Shown piece by piece: positions 44,872-53,975 of a stretch of 64,000 nucleotides of DNA (the stretch's first letter is position 1; each line of letters opens with the position of its first letter). Made by a program: the position numbers and the translations under genes. The notes below the pieces were generated by a model. It searched no databases. It saw nothing but the letters and a program-made list of their open reading frames with translations, and was not told the DNA's origin. Source of the stretch: Rivularia sp. MS3 (GTDB lineage: Bacteria > Cyanobacteriota > Cyanobacteriia > Cyanobacteriales > Nostocaceae); NCBI GenBank assembly GCA_019192545.1, contig JAHCMI010000001.1, positions 434,001 to 498,000 on the forward strand. Direction: 5' to 3'.

Positions 44872-45606
44872 ATGCAACAATATTACGGCATAATAATTAT
44901 AGGAACTGCTGCTGTAGTCATGAGCCTTCTCTATAATTCATTATTGCCTTCGGCATTGGCGAATTGTTCGGGAATGGTAGGGTGTAATTTGGTCAAGCAT
45001 ATTACAACTGAAGGTTATGCAATTTCTCCAGTTAAAAAAGAAACAGTTTTGCAGAAAAAATTGGCAATAAATGATTTTTATTTCGATTTGTTAGAAGATG
45101 CAAAAACGTTAGAGCATGAATGGCAGATAATGCGATTATATTTTCATAGATGGCTGCTTAATAGTTTACTGAAAGTTTTTGCCAATCTTTCTGTAGATTG
45201 GTTGATGCGAAGTGAGGACTTACCGAATGTTGAAAATCGTGTCGAAATAGCAAAAAACAAACCAATAAAAGTTTATTATCGTTCAAATAACCAAAAAGCT
45301 CATCTTTGTCTGCAACATCAATTTGAAAAAATACTTTGCAAAGCTGTATCTTTGCTAGTTTCCGGGATGTCCGTGCAGCTAAAAATGATGAATTATCAGG
45401 GAGGAACTCGCCGATTTGCTAGTGACTCAACAGTTGATGTCTTCGATTTAAATTGTCGTACCCACGATATAGATAATATTTATGTGGTAGATTCAAGTTT
45501 CTTCCCTTCAATTGGGACAATGAATCCGATATTAAACATAGTAGCTAATGCTTTAAAAGTTGCCGAGCATCTGAAAAAAAAGATTGAATATAAATTTAGA
45601 TGCTAG
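44872..45606 (+). pseudogene. Internally deleted GMC-family oxidoreductase remnant
   Basis: 244 codons. It begins like a GMC oxidoreductase (YYGIIIIGTAA, where YDxIIIGTGxGG is expected) but the FAD GxGxxG is gone and the frame passes almost at once to NCSGMVGCNLVKH, a motif normally about 250 residues further on. The C-terminal end is well kept (YQGGTRRFASDSTVDVFDLN, then DNIYVVDSSFFPSIG and NPILNIVANALKVAEH), including the catalytic His/Asn region. Family members are usually over 500 residues. I infer an in-frame deletion; it lacks cofactor binding and should be inactive. Confidence 0.8.
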
Positions 45607-45706
45607 GGCTTTGGTTTGGTAATAGGAAAAAGTTTGATTATTGAAACGCACCTGACAGCGCAGATAAACAACATTGAGTTAAAGCCTTTAGGAGTTTTTA
45701 ATTAAT

Positions 45707-46702
45707 ATGCAACCAGTAGTTGATAGGGTACAAAAAAGTAACGCATCCGCCACTCAAAAGCTAAATACAGATACCGTAAGGTCTTTTTTAGTTCAAATAG
45801 GGCGCGTACCATTGTTATCTCGTGAAGAGGAAATATTTTTTGCTCAACGAGTTAAGCAATTGATGGAATTGCTGCAAATTAAAGAAGATTTAACAGAGAA
45901 ATCAAACTCCGAACCCAGTTTTTCCACTTGGGCAAATGCAGTAGAGATGACACCAACTCAATTGCAAGAAACTCTTGACAAGGGAGAAATGGCCAGACAA
46001 AAAATGATTGAAGCCAACTTGCGCTTAGTTGTGGCGATCGCTAAAAAATATCAGCATCGGAATTTGGAGTTTGTCGATTTAATTCAAGAAGGAACTCTGG
46101 GTTTGCAAAGAGGAGTAGAAAAGTTCGATCCCGATAAAGGTTATAAATTTTCTACTTACGCTTATTGGTGGATTAGACAAGCAATTACCCGCGCTTTAGA
46201 TCAAAAAAGTCGTTCTATCCGTTTGCCGATTCATGTATGTCAAACCCTAAAAAAAATCAAAAAAGCGCGTCGCGATTTAACTCAAAAGTTAGGACGTACT
46301 CCTACAATCAGCGAAATTAGCAGCCATGTATCTTTAAAACCTTCCCAAATTCAGGATTATCTCCACATGTCCCGCCCACCCGTATCCTTAGATTTACGAG
46401 TTGGTGAAGGGCAAGATACAGAACTGCAAGACTTGCTTGAAGATACAAATTCTTCCATAGATGATTACGTCAACAGCCAATCGCTAAAAGAATGTCTTGA
46501 CGAAATGCTCATAGAATTAACACCGCAGCAAAGAGAAGTTGTTAACTTGCATTTTGGCTTAAGCGACGGACGCGAATTAACATTAACAGAAGTTGCTAAG
46601 CGCATGGACATTTCTCATACCAGAGTCCGACAGCTACAGCGTCAAGCAATCGCTCGTTTGCGTCGCAAGAAAATGAAAGTAAAGAGTTTTATGGCAAGTT
46701 AA
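45707..46702 (+). CDS. Group 2 sigma-70 factor
   Basis: 331 residues. Region 1.2 (DTVRSFLVQIGRVPLLSREEE), region 2 with the core-binding and -10 contacts (NLRLVVAIAKKYQHRNLEFV, then GYKFSTYAYWWIRQAITRA), region 3 and a region 4 HTH (LTEVAKRMDISHTRVRQLQR) are all present. It lacks the long N-terminal extension of the housekeeping SigA and so is a SigB/C/D/E-type alternative factor. It is placed in a stress cluster, so it may control neighbours such as the Dps and CsbD-like genes; that is inference. No anti-sigma factor is adjacent. Confidence 0.95.
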   Translation: MQPVVDRVQKSNASATQKLNTDTVRSFLVQIGRVPLLSREEEIFFAQRVKQLMELLQIKEDLTEKSNSEPSFSTWANAVEMTPTQLQETLDKGEMARQKMIEANLRLVVAIAKKYQHRNLEFVDLIQEGTLGLQRGVEKFDPDKGYKFSTYAYWWIRQAITRALDQKSRSIRLPIHVCQTLKKIKKARRDLTQKLGRTPTISEISSHVSLKPSQIQDYLHMSRPPVSLDLRVGEGQDTELQDLLEDTNSSIDDYVNSQSLKECLDEMLIELTPQQREVVNLHFGLSDGRELTLTEVAKRMDISHTRVRQLQRQAIARLRRKKMKVKSFMAS

Positions 46703-46861
46703 AAATTGGGGAATAGGGAATAGGGAATAGGAGATAGTTAGGAGTTAGGAGTTATGAATTAGGAATTGAAGAATTAATCGTGTTTTCTTTATCCCTTTAT
46801 CTCCCCATTTTCTAAAATTCTTCATGCCCAATGCCCAATCCCCCATGCCCACTTTAAAACA
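46703..46861. repeat. STRR-rich spacer
   Basis: GGGAATAGGGAATAGGGAATA and AGTTAGGAGTTA heptamers, then CCCAATGCCCAATCCCCCAT. No gene. Confidence 0.6.
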
Positions 46862-47326
46862 ATGTTAAAACCTTGGATGATAATCGGAGCCGTAACTTTA
46901 GTAGTGGCTCTCGGAAGTAATATAATTAGACCTAAAGATATCAAATGGTTCAAGCGATTGCAAAGACCGAGTTGGTTGACATTTGAAAAATTAATTCCAG
47001 TTATTTGGACGGTAATTTTTATCTGCGGTGCTTGGTCTGCTTATATAGTTTGGGAAAACGAACCGGGTAGTTCTCAAACTTGGTTTTTTATGGGTTTCTA
47101 TCTACTGCTTGAAATAGTGATTGTTGCTTTCACTCCGGTTTCTTTGTGGTTGCAAAGTATGAAAGCAGGAGCAATCGTAGGAGGAATCGGATTTGTTATC
47201 GGATTAATTTTGACTTTATTTGTTTTACCAGTATCCCTCTGGGCTGGATTATTACTAGTGCCTTATTTAATTTGGAGTCCCATCGGTACTTATACTGCTT
47301 GGAAAATACATCAGTTGAATCAGTGA
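46862..47326 (+). CDS. TspO/MBR-like membrane protein
   Basis: 154 residues with five predicted membrane helices. RLQRPSWLTFEKLIPVIWTV and ICGAWSAY correspond to the PSWxPP and WxxLYxxMG-type positions of the TspO tryptophan-rich sensory family, though several signature residues differ. TspO proteins bind porphyrins and are stress-related. The match is by pattern only. It stands between a sigma factor and an MscS channel. Confidence 0.65.
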   Translation: MLKPWMIIGAVTLVVALGSNIIRPKDIKWFKRLQRPSWLTFEKLIPVIWTVIFICGAWSAYIVWENEPGSSQTWFFMGFYLLLEIVIVAFTPVSLWLQSMKAGAIVGGIGFVIGLILTLFVLPVSLWAGLLLVPYLIWSPIGTYTAWKIHQLNQ

Positions 47327-47556
47327 ACAGCGAGCAGTTAACAGTGGAGAGCATCCCAATGAAGGCAAAAATATAATTTTGAGTGCGAGCATCTTACTCG
47401 CTATTACTTGCGCTTCGTTCAGGATGCATGTCCTACCGAACATATTTCGTTAACGACGAAAATATGAAAAACTATTTTTAATAATTATCTTCTTTTCGTT
47501 TCATATTATTATAAGTATCGTTTTGATAATTAAAAACTCACAACTAATAAAAATGT

Positions 47557-48597
47557 ATGATAATTGCACAAAAACCGTCTGCAACTGAGAATGCAAAAGA
47601 GGAAATCACTTCGGCTTGGGATCGAACTCTACAACTGTATCAAAATGCTATTGATAGATTGCCAAGTATTATCTTGGCAATTGTTGTTTTTATAATTTTT
47701 TTTCTGATTGCTAGAGCCGTTAAAAGACTAATTAGAAGATTTACGCGCCATCGTCGTAATGCTCGCAGCTTGGGAATGGTTTTGGGTCGGCTGGCTCAAG
47801 GTACGATTATATTAATTGGTACATTTATAGCGCTAACAATTGTTATTCCTTCGTTTAAGATTGGCGATTTAGTACAGCTATTCGGTATCAGTGGTGTTGC
47901 GATTGGTTTTGCTTTCCGCGATATTTTACAAAATTTTCTCGCCGGAATTCTAATTTTACTTACCGAACCTTTTCAAATTAACGACCAAATTGTATTTAAA
48001 AGCTTTGAGGGAACTGTAGAAAATATTGAAACAAGGGCAACTACAATTAGAACTTATGATGGTCGTCGGATTGTGATTCCTAATGCCGAATTATTTACTA
48101 ATTCCGTCACTGTCAATACTGCTTTTGAAAACCGACGGATAGAATACGATTTTGGCATCGGCTACGGAGATGATATTGACTTTGCAAAGCAGTTAATTTT
48201 AGAAGCAATACGGGAAACTGAAGGTGTACTTAACGACCCCCCACCGGATGTACTTGTAGTAGAATTAGCAGACTTTACTGTCAATATTCGCGGCAGATGG
48301 TGGATAAATCCTCCCCGCCGTGCCGATGCTTTAGATTTTCGCGATCGCGTACTCACCGCAGTTAAAAACAAGTTGACGGCTAACGGCGTTGATATGCCAT
48401 TTCCCACTCAACAAATTCTATTCCACGATCAAACCGAAGAAACAGACGGCGATAGAAATCGTCAGCGAGAGGGATGGCCAGCCTATGGAGAAGTTCCTAA
48501 CAGCCGCAGCATCGGCGGCACCTTAAGCCGACTGATTAAAAATCAATCCCGAGATAGAGATGGTAACGTTGGTAATGCATCGATTATCGATAAATAA
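47557..48597 (+). CDS. MscS-family mechanosensitive channel
   Basis: 346 residues. Two to three N-terminal TM helices (near 34-52 and 75-105), then the pore helix FGISGVAIGFAFRDILQNFLAGI and the beta domain start ILLTEPFQINDQIV, which are diagnostic. The C-terminal ~60 residues are hydrophilic and disordered. It should open on membrane tension at the plasma membrane to release osmolytes. ATG at 47557; an out-of-frame ATG lies 4 bp upstream. The next gene starts 6 bp after the stop, so the two are an operon. Confidence 0.95.
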   Translation: MIIAQKPSATENAKEEITSAWDRTLQLYQNAIDRLPSIILAIVVFIIFFLIARAVKRLIRRFTRHRRNARSLGMVLGRLAQGTIILIGTFIALTIVIPSFKIGDLVQLFGISGVAIGFAFRDILQNFLAGILILLTEPFQINDQIVFKSFEGTVENIETRATTIRTYDGRRIVIPNAELFTNSVTVNTAFENRRIEYDFGIGYGDDIDFAKQLILEAIRETEGVLNDPPPDVLVVELADFTVNIRGRWWINPPRRADALDFRDRVLTAVKNKLTANGVDMPFPTQQILFHDQTEETDGDRNRQREGWPAYGEVPNSRSIGGTLSRLIKNQSRDRDGNVGNASIIDK

Positions 48598-48603
48598 TGA
48601 GTC

Positions 48604-49953
48604 ATGAAAGATATTAGACTCGGTAAACTGTGGGACTCCCTTAACTCCAGCTATTGGTTTGTACCCACAGTTATGACAACTATATTTGCCGCGATCGCCT
48701 TTGTATTACTTAGATTAGATAGATTAAGCTACTACGGCCCATTAGAAAAGTGGGGTTGGATTTACACGGGTAGTGCAGACGGTGCCCGTGGCGTACTTTC
48801 AACGGTAGCAGGTTCGACAATAGGCATTACTGCAACGGCTTTTTCTATCACTATTGTGGCGCTTCAATTAGCTTCCTCAAATTTCGGACCTCGAATTCTG
48901 CGTAATTTTATGCAGGATTCGGGTAATAAATTTGTGCTTGGTACCTTTATTAGCACTTTCATTTATTCTTTATTAGTATTGCGAGCAATTTATGGAAGCG
49001 CTAACGACAGAAATCAATTTGTGCCGCATCTTTCAGTAACAGTAGGAATTATTTTAGCCGTATTCTGCACCGCAGTGCTGATTTACTTTATTCATCATGC
49101 ATCAACTATTATTCAGGTTTCCTATGTAATTTCGGAAATTAGCCAGGAATTAGACAACACTATAGACAAGCTATATCCTCAAAAAATCGGTAACAGCGAA
49201 CCCGAGCATAAGCATTCTCAAAAATTAATTCCAGATAATTTTGATAACGAAGCCTTTCCCATCAGAGCTTCAAAAAGAGGTTACGTGCAAGCGATTGATA
49301 CCGAGAAATTGATGGATGTAGCCTGCCAACATAACTTGATGGTAAGAATATTAACTCGTCCGGGAAAATTTGTAGTTGGGCAAGGCTATTTAGTTAAAAT
49401 TCTTGTGATGGAAAGCGATAATAGCAAAACACCGGATTTTAAAGAAATTCAAAAGCAGATTCACAAAGCATTTATTTTAGGCAGAGAGCGTAACGAACAG
49501 CAAGATATTGAATTTCCCATCAATCAATTAGTAGAAATAGCTTTACGTGCTTTGTCTCCGAGTCTTAACGATCCTTTCACCGCGATTCGCTGCATCGATC
49601 ATCTTAGTGCGGGACTTTCTCGTTTAGCTCAAACAAATTTTCCCTCTCCTTATCGTTACGATGGTTTTAACAATCTCCGGGTAATCGCTCATCCGGTGAC
49701 ATTTGTAGGATTAACCGACGCTGCTTTTAATCAAATTCGCCAAAATTGCTGTAGCGATGCAGCTGTAACCGTTCGTTTATTAGAATCTATTGCAATTATT
49801 GCCGAATATACACAAACTTCTCAAAATAAACAAGCATTGCGTCGTCATGCAGATTTGATATTGAAAGGTAGTCGTCAAGAATTATCTTTTGAGGAAGATA
49901 AGCAAGATGTTGAACAACGTTATGCAGCAGTACTTAAAGCGAATGGGCAATAG
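48604..49953 (+). CDS. DUF2254 membrane protein
   Basis: 449 residues. Four N-terminal membrane helices (about 20-40, 70-95, 115-135, 148-168) with STVAGSTIGITATAFSITIVALQLAS between, then a large soluble domain with SPSLNDPFTAIRCIDHLS, the conserved DUF2254 signature. The function of the family is not established; close linkage to a mechanosensitive channel suggests a role in osmotic or ion balance. Translationally close to the MscS gene. Confidence 0.9.
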   Translation: MKDIRLGKLWDSLNSSYWFVPTVMTTIFAAIAFVLLRLDRLSYYGPLEKWGWIYTGSADGARGVLSTVAGSTIGITATAFSITIVALQLASSNFGPRILRNFMQDSGNKFVLGTFISTFIYSLLVLRAIYGSANDRNQFVPHLSVTVGIILAVFCTAVLIYFIHHASTIIQVSYVISEISQELDNTIDKLYPQKIGNSEPEHKHSQKLIPDNFDNEAFPIRASKRGYVQAIDTEKLMDVACQHNLMVRILTRPGKFVVGQGYLVKILVMESDNSKTPDFKEIQKQIHKAFILGRERNEQQDIEFPINQLVEIALRALSPSLNDPFTAIRCIDHLSAGLSRLAQTNFPSPYRYDGFNNLRVIAHPVTFVGLTDAAFNQIRQNCCSDAAVTVRLLESIAIIAEYTQTSQNKQALRRHADLILKGSRQELSFEEDKQDVEQRYAAVLKANGQ

Positions 49954-49966
49954 AAAATTGGGAATT

Positions 49967-50222
49967 GTTCGTAGTTACGCCGTCTTCGCTAAATATGTCG
50001 CATAAGAAGGCAAGTCACTGTGCAACTTAGAACCCCCAAGGTGTGCATCCAATCCGTCAGGGATTGAAAATCCCTCTCTCACAGCAAAAGTCCTCTTAAG
50101 AGGACTAAGTTAGTACCCCTCAAATCCTTCGCCCAGCAATGTTGGCCTGTTTGATCGAGTACTAGTACCTTGCCACTCGTCTTTGTATGCCATCTGTTGG
50201 CGCTGTAAGCGCAACTACGAAC
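49967..50222. repeat. 256-bp MITE-like element containing the double-hairpin repeat
   Basis: It is bounded by GTTCGTAGTTACGC and the complement GCGCAACTACGAAC, the same ends as the 143-bp element at 15952. It contains copy 2 of the 69-bp double-hairpin repeat (50041-50109). Confidence 0.75.
50041..50109. repeat. 69-bp double-hairpin repeat, copy 2
   Basis: It matches 6548-6616 with few substitutions. Two of them are compensatory in the first stem (G-C to A-T), and the palindrome GTCCTCTTAAGAGGAC is unchanged. Confidence 0.8.
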
Positions 50223-50950
50223 TAGACAATTTGAATGAAAAAGACTACTAGTACAAGTTGGCGTAAATAAGGCAACCATTAAAAATACTGGAAAAGCCTA
50301 AAAATCAAACTTCTTACTTCTTATTTATTACTTCTTACTTCCGCGAAGCGGTACTAGAAAGTTAATCTGAGAATAGGTTAAGAAGCAATTTTTATTAATA
50401 AATCACCACACTTATAATTTAAAAGCTGATTTTCTTTGCTCTCAAACTGAGTACAAAATACTACCAAAGGCGTATATCTTCAGCCAGTTGTTTTACTGTT
50501 TATCTATTTTTACAATTGAAAAAAGAATAATAATACTCACAAGTTCCTCAAAATTTTGTTTTATAAATAGAATAAATTACTTAGAAAGCAGCTTATCACT
50601 GCTGAAAAACATGTAGCAAAAATAAAATATTTTCTTTACCTTTAAACCGATAGTTTATGAAAATGACCTTAATATTTCGTAAAAAATCGGGCTAAAAAGC
50701 TTAGTTTTAGTTTTGAGTTGTTACCAAGTATTAAGTTTTGCCTTACTAAATAATCCATGAAAATCTTTACAGTATTGCTCCCTAGCAATATTTCGAGCAA
50801 ATTCTTCGATTTGCGCTATCCGTAGATAAAATTAAAAATACTTGTCAAATTAGAGATGATTCGTATACGATTATTTACTGAATCAGGGTAATAGCAAAAT
50901 ACATTGGTAATAGTAATAAATAATTACCATCTTTAAAAAAGGATACCAAA

Positions 50951-51721
50951 ATGAATACAACTGTTGTAAATCATGTAGAGGAAAAAATAGTTTCAATTGA
51001 ACTTGATTCTATTCGTTTACAAGCAGAAATAGTTTTGCCTAAAAACTGCCAAGGAATGGTAATATTCGTTCACAATAGTGGCATTGGTCGCTATAGTACT
51101 CGAAATCGTTACCTAGCTCATCTTTTAAGGCAAACAGCAGGATTAGCTACGGTACAAATTGATTTATTAACTCCTCAAGAAGAAGCAATTGATTTACGCA
51201 GCAAACATTGCAGTAGCAATGTGCAATTTTTAGCTAAAAGATTAACTGATGCCACAAAATGGTTGAGTAAATATCCGTTTACTAGCAACCTAAAAATTGG
51301 TTATTTTGGAGAACAAACAGGTGCGGGTGCGGCTTTGCTTGCAGCAGCAGAAACTTCTACATCAGTAGGTGCTGTAGTTTCTTCTAGCGGCAAAACTTGT
51401 TTAACAAATGAGGTTTTATCTTCTGTAAAAACTCCCACTTTACTGATTGTTGGTGAGAACGATTTACCAGCAATTCCGACAAACGAAGACATAATTAAAC
51501 AAATTCCCACGGCTGATAAAGAATTGAAAATCGTACAAAATGCCAGCCGTCAATTTAAAGAAGCCGGTGCATTAGAAGAGGTTGCTCGTTTAGCGAGTCA
51601 CTGGTTCAAGCAGTATTTATCTGATGTGAGCTATTCCGATAACAGTACGAATCTATACGGGTCATTGCATAAAAGCTATGCAAATACTTTGACTGACAAG
51701 CCCATGACAACAAGTAAATAG
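50951..51721 (+). CDS. Alpha/beta-hydrolase (dienelactone hydrolase-like) lacking its catalytic Ser and His
   Basis: 256 residues. The fold is clear: a VIFVHNSG oxyanion-region strand, then IGYFGEQTGAGAALLAAA and TLLIVGEND. In active relatives the nucleophile elbow reads GASTG; here it is GEQTG with Gln122 in place of Ser. The histidine motif GATHLFEEPG reads NASRQFKEAG with Arg200 instead of His. Only the acid (around Asp171) is kept. Since the frame is intact and the fold residues are conserved, it may serve a non-enzymatic role, or it is recently inactivated. It lies at the end of the stress cluster. Confidence 0.8.
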   Translation: MNTTVVNHVEEKIVSIELDSIRLQAEIVLPKNCQGMVIFVHNSGIGRYSTRNRYLAHLLRQTAGLATVQIDLLTPQEEAIDLRSKHCSSNVQFLAKRLTDATKWLSKYPFTSNLKIGYFGEQTGAGAALLAAAETSTSVGAVVSSSGKTCLTNEVLSSVKTPTLLIVGENDLPAIPTNEDIIKQIPTADKELKIVQNASRQFKEAGALEEVARLASHWFKQYLSDVSYSDNSTNLYGSLHKSYANTLTDKPMTTSK

Positions 51722-51965
51722 GTTTTTGAAAGTTGAGTTTGTTTTAAACTCTGTGAATATGGTGAGTAGCAAGTAGCAAGTAGCAAACTGCTACTTGCTA
51801 TTTGTATAGCAATTTATAAAACTACTTTATTCTTGTTCCCAGTCAGAGCCTCTTTTCACTGTATTCCTTGCCAAAGACAAGGAACAAGATATTTATGCTC
51901 GTGTTTTTACTTACTACTTGCTACTTATTGATGGCGAATCTCTTAACTTGAACTGACGTTAATAT
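51722..51965. other. Spacer with STRR hairpin
   Basis: AGTAGCAAGTAGCAAGTAGC and its partial complement near 51800 could form a hairpin between convergent genes. No gene. Confidence 0.45.
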
Positions 51966-52586
51966 TTATTGCTCGTGCCACCCTTGATAGCCGGTAACTA
52001 ATCGACTGCCATCTTTAAATACGTGAATTTCAATTTGATCGCTAGCCCAGGTAACTTTGTCTTGAAAATCTGGGTTGAATATACGCACTCGTTGATTGCT
52101 CGACGAAACGGGTGAATTCGGTGAGTTGATTGCTAAAGATTTTATAAAAGGGCCATCAATTAAAATATCTAACTGTTCTAATAATTCTTGAGAGCCTACC
52201 GGCGCTTGCTGCGATCGCAGTTTATCTAAAGTGAAGCCGGTAAAAGCCATTACGTTTAATCCAGATGCTTTGACTCTACGAGCTAAAGACGCTAGTTCAG
52301 TTGCTTGCAAAAAAGGTTCTCCTCCTGAAAATGTTAGTCCTGTATTTCCAGGTTTGCTAAGGATTTTGTTCGCAAGGGAATCTACCGATTCGAGTCGATT
52401 AATTTCAAATGACCATGATTCGGGATTGAAACAGCCGCCACATTCGCGCTTGCAACCCTGCACCCAAACTACAGCACGACTTCCCGGACCATTAACTTCT
52501 GATTCATCAACGTAACCCATGATGTTCAAATAACCGGAGGGAACGTTTTTAAGGGAAGAATATGGGTTAGTTGACTTTGTGTCCAT
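51966..52586 (-). CDS. NrdG-like radical SAM activating enzyme
   Basis: 206 residues. CKRECGGC gives the CxxxCxxC [4Fe-4S] motif (Cys45, Cys49, Cys52). LTFSGGEPF is the GGE SAM-binding motif, and the small size with VWVQGCKRECGGCFNP matches anaerobic ribonucleotide reductase activating proteins and related 4Fe-4S single-domain enzymes. It should generate a glycyl radical on a partner enzyme. No NrdD-like gene lies next to it, so the partner is elsewhere or it has another target. ATG at 52586. Confidence 0.85.
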   Translation of the reverse strand: MDTKSTNPYSSLKNVPSGYLNIMGYVDESEVNGPGSRAVVWVQGCKRECGGCFNPESWSFEINRLESVDSLANKILSKPGNTGLTFSGGEPFLQATELASLARRVKASGLNVMAFTGFTLDKLRSQQAPVGSQELLEQLDILIDGPFIKSLAINSPNSPVSSSNQRVRIFNPDFQDKVTWASDQIEIHVFKDGSRLVTGYQGWHEQ

Positions 52587-53975
52587 TTTTTGCTCCTTTT
52601 TTCCGTTATCTTAATAATGACGGTTTTTAATAGAAGAGCGCATCCGCAAAGTCTGCGTTTTCAGATGTTATTGATAATTTAAGTAATGGTTTAGTCTTTG
52701 TTGAGCTAATGTGCAGCTAAGTTGTATAAAAAGAAAAAACATAAGCAAATAAATATACATGCCTTTGTAAGTAAATGAGGTACGCAGCTATATTCTGAAA
52801 CTCTTGTGGGATAGGCATCTCTGTGGGTCTAATTGTACCTTAATAAGATAATATATGCTGTAAATATCATCCTTTCATGACGAAAAGATACATAAAGTAA
52901 TTGAAGTAATCTGAGTATTTTTAAGATTCTGTTACATAATTATATTTAATCGTGCCCATCTACTTAATATCGTTACGTCTCAAACAATGTAAAATCGCTA
53001 CTTTATGTTGTTAACAGCGTCTAATTTTTTATTTATTTTTTTATCTGTATTTATGATTTGCATTTAGCAGTGATACTCGTCACTGTGTGATGATGATTTC
53101 TACTGATAGCGTAGATAACTATATTAAGTATTTGTTTCTGTACATAAGAAATGAAAAGAAATTTCTACGAACAAACAATTAAAGAAAATATCCCGAACGT
53201 TGACAATTCTTTAGAAAATCTTAAGCTTCCGTCTGGCATATTATTTGATTGCGGGTACATGATACGGCCAGATAATACTATTTCGATGGATATAAATATA
53301 GTATCAAAACTTCGTTAGATTTAATTTTGTTGGATGTTTTTATGCTATGTATAGATGATTACAAACTTGGCATAAAAGTTAATAAGTCTAAATAAAGTTG
53401 TAATATTTCGATAATTTTATCTGTTGCAGTACATTGTATTGCAGTGAAAGCAGAGCATTTAGATTAGGAGGTAACGATTATAAATAAGCCGTTTCAATTA
53501 GAAGAAGTGTTGGCAAAAGCAGAGCATCAATTAGCTAGACAGAAGCTTTAAAATCAGCTTCGGGATGAAATGATGAAACTAAAATAAGTTAAAACAGGAT
53601 AGTTAATGGATTTGAGGCTGACAGCAGTTAAAAAAATGCTAAGAGTCACGAATTACGAACATCTTTAAACGCGGTTGATATGTTTTTTAGATTAATTAGC
53701 GATGAATCTATTAATACTTTAGTATTACAATGATTCTGAAAAATACCATAAGCAATAAATAAAGTTGATGAGTATTTATTAAACAGCTTGATAGCAGAGA
53801 TGCCTAAATATAAATAAAATTTATTAAATACTTTGATAATAATGATGTTTTTTTTGGTTTAGACCTTATTGCTTATTGAAATCAAAATATATTGAATTAA
53901 TCTAATTATTTATCCATAAATAAATCAAGAATAACTACTAAGCAGTAAGTAATAGCTAGTAACTAATACAGATGT
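52587..53975. other. 1.4-kb AT-rich intergenic before the giant kinase, with two possible gene remnants
   Basis: Mostly non-coding and AT-rich. A 55-codon frame lies at 53151. Near 53466, AGGAGGTAACG precedes a frame reading NKPFQLEEVLAKAEHQLARQ, which meets TAA and then continues in frame as NQLRDEMMKLK before a second stop. That looks like a small gene broken by one nonsense change. Confidence 0.5.
53151..53318 (+). CDS. Possible small protein of unknown function
   Basis: ATG to TAG, 55 codons, with balanced composition (NIPNVDNSLENLKLPSGILF, then DCGYMIRPDNTISMDINI). No ribosome site of note and no recognised family. It could be a remnant. Confidence 0.3.
   Translation: MKRNFYEQTIKENIPNVDNSLENLKLPSGILFDCGYMIRPDNTISMDINIVSKLR

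Larger units (their letters stand above)
49954..50950. other. Intergenic with a 256-bp MITE-like element
   Basis: 997 bp. The element at 49967-50222 fills the first part. The rest (50223-50950) is AT-rich, with TTACTTCTTATTTATTACTTC-type repeats near 50310, and I see no gene. The promoter of the next gene should lie in the last 120 bp. Confidence 0.55.
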
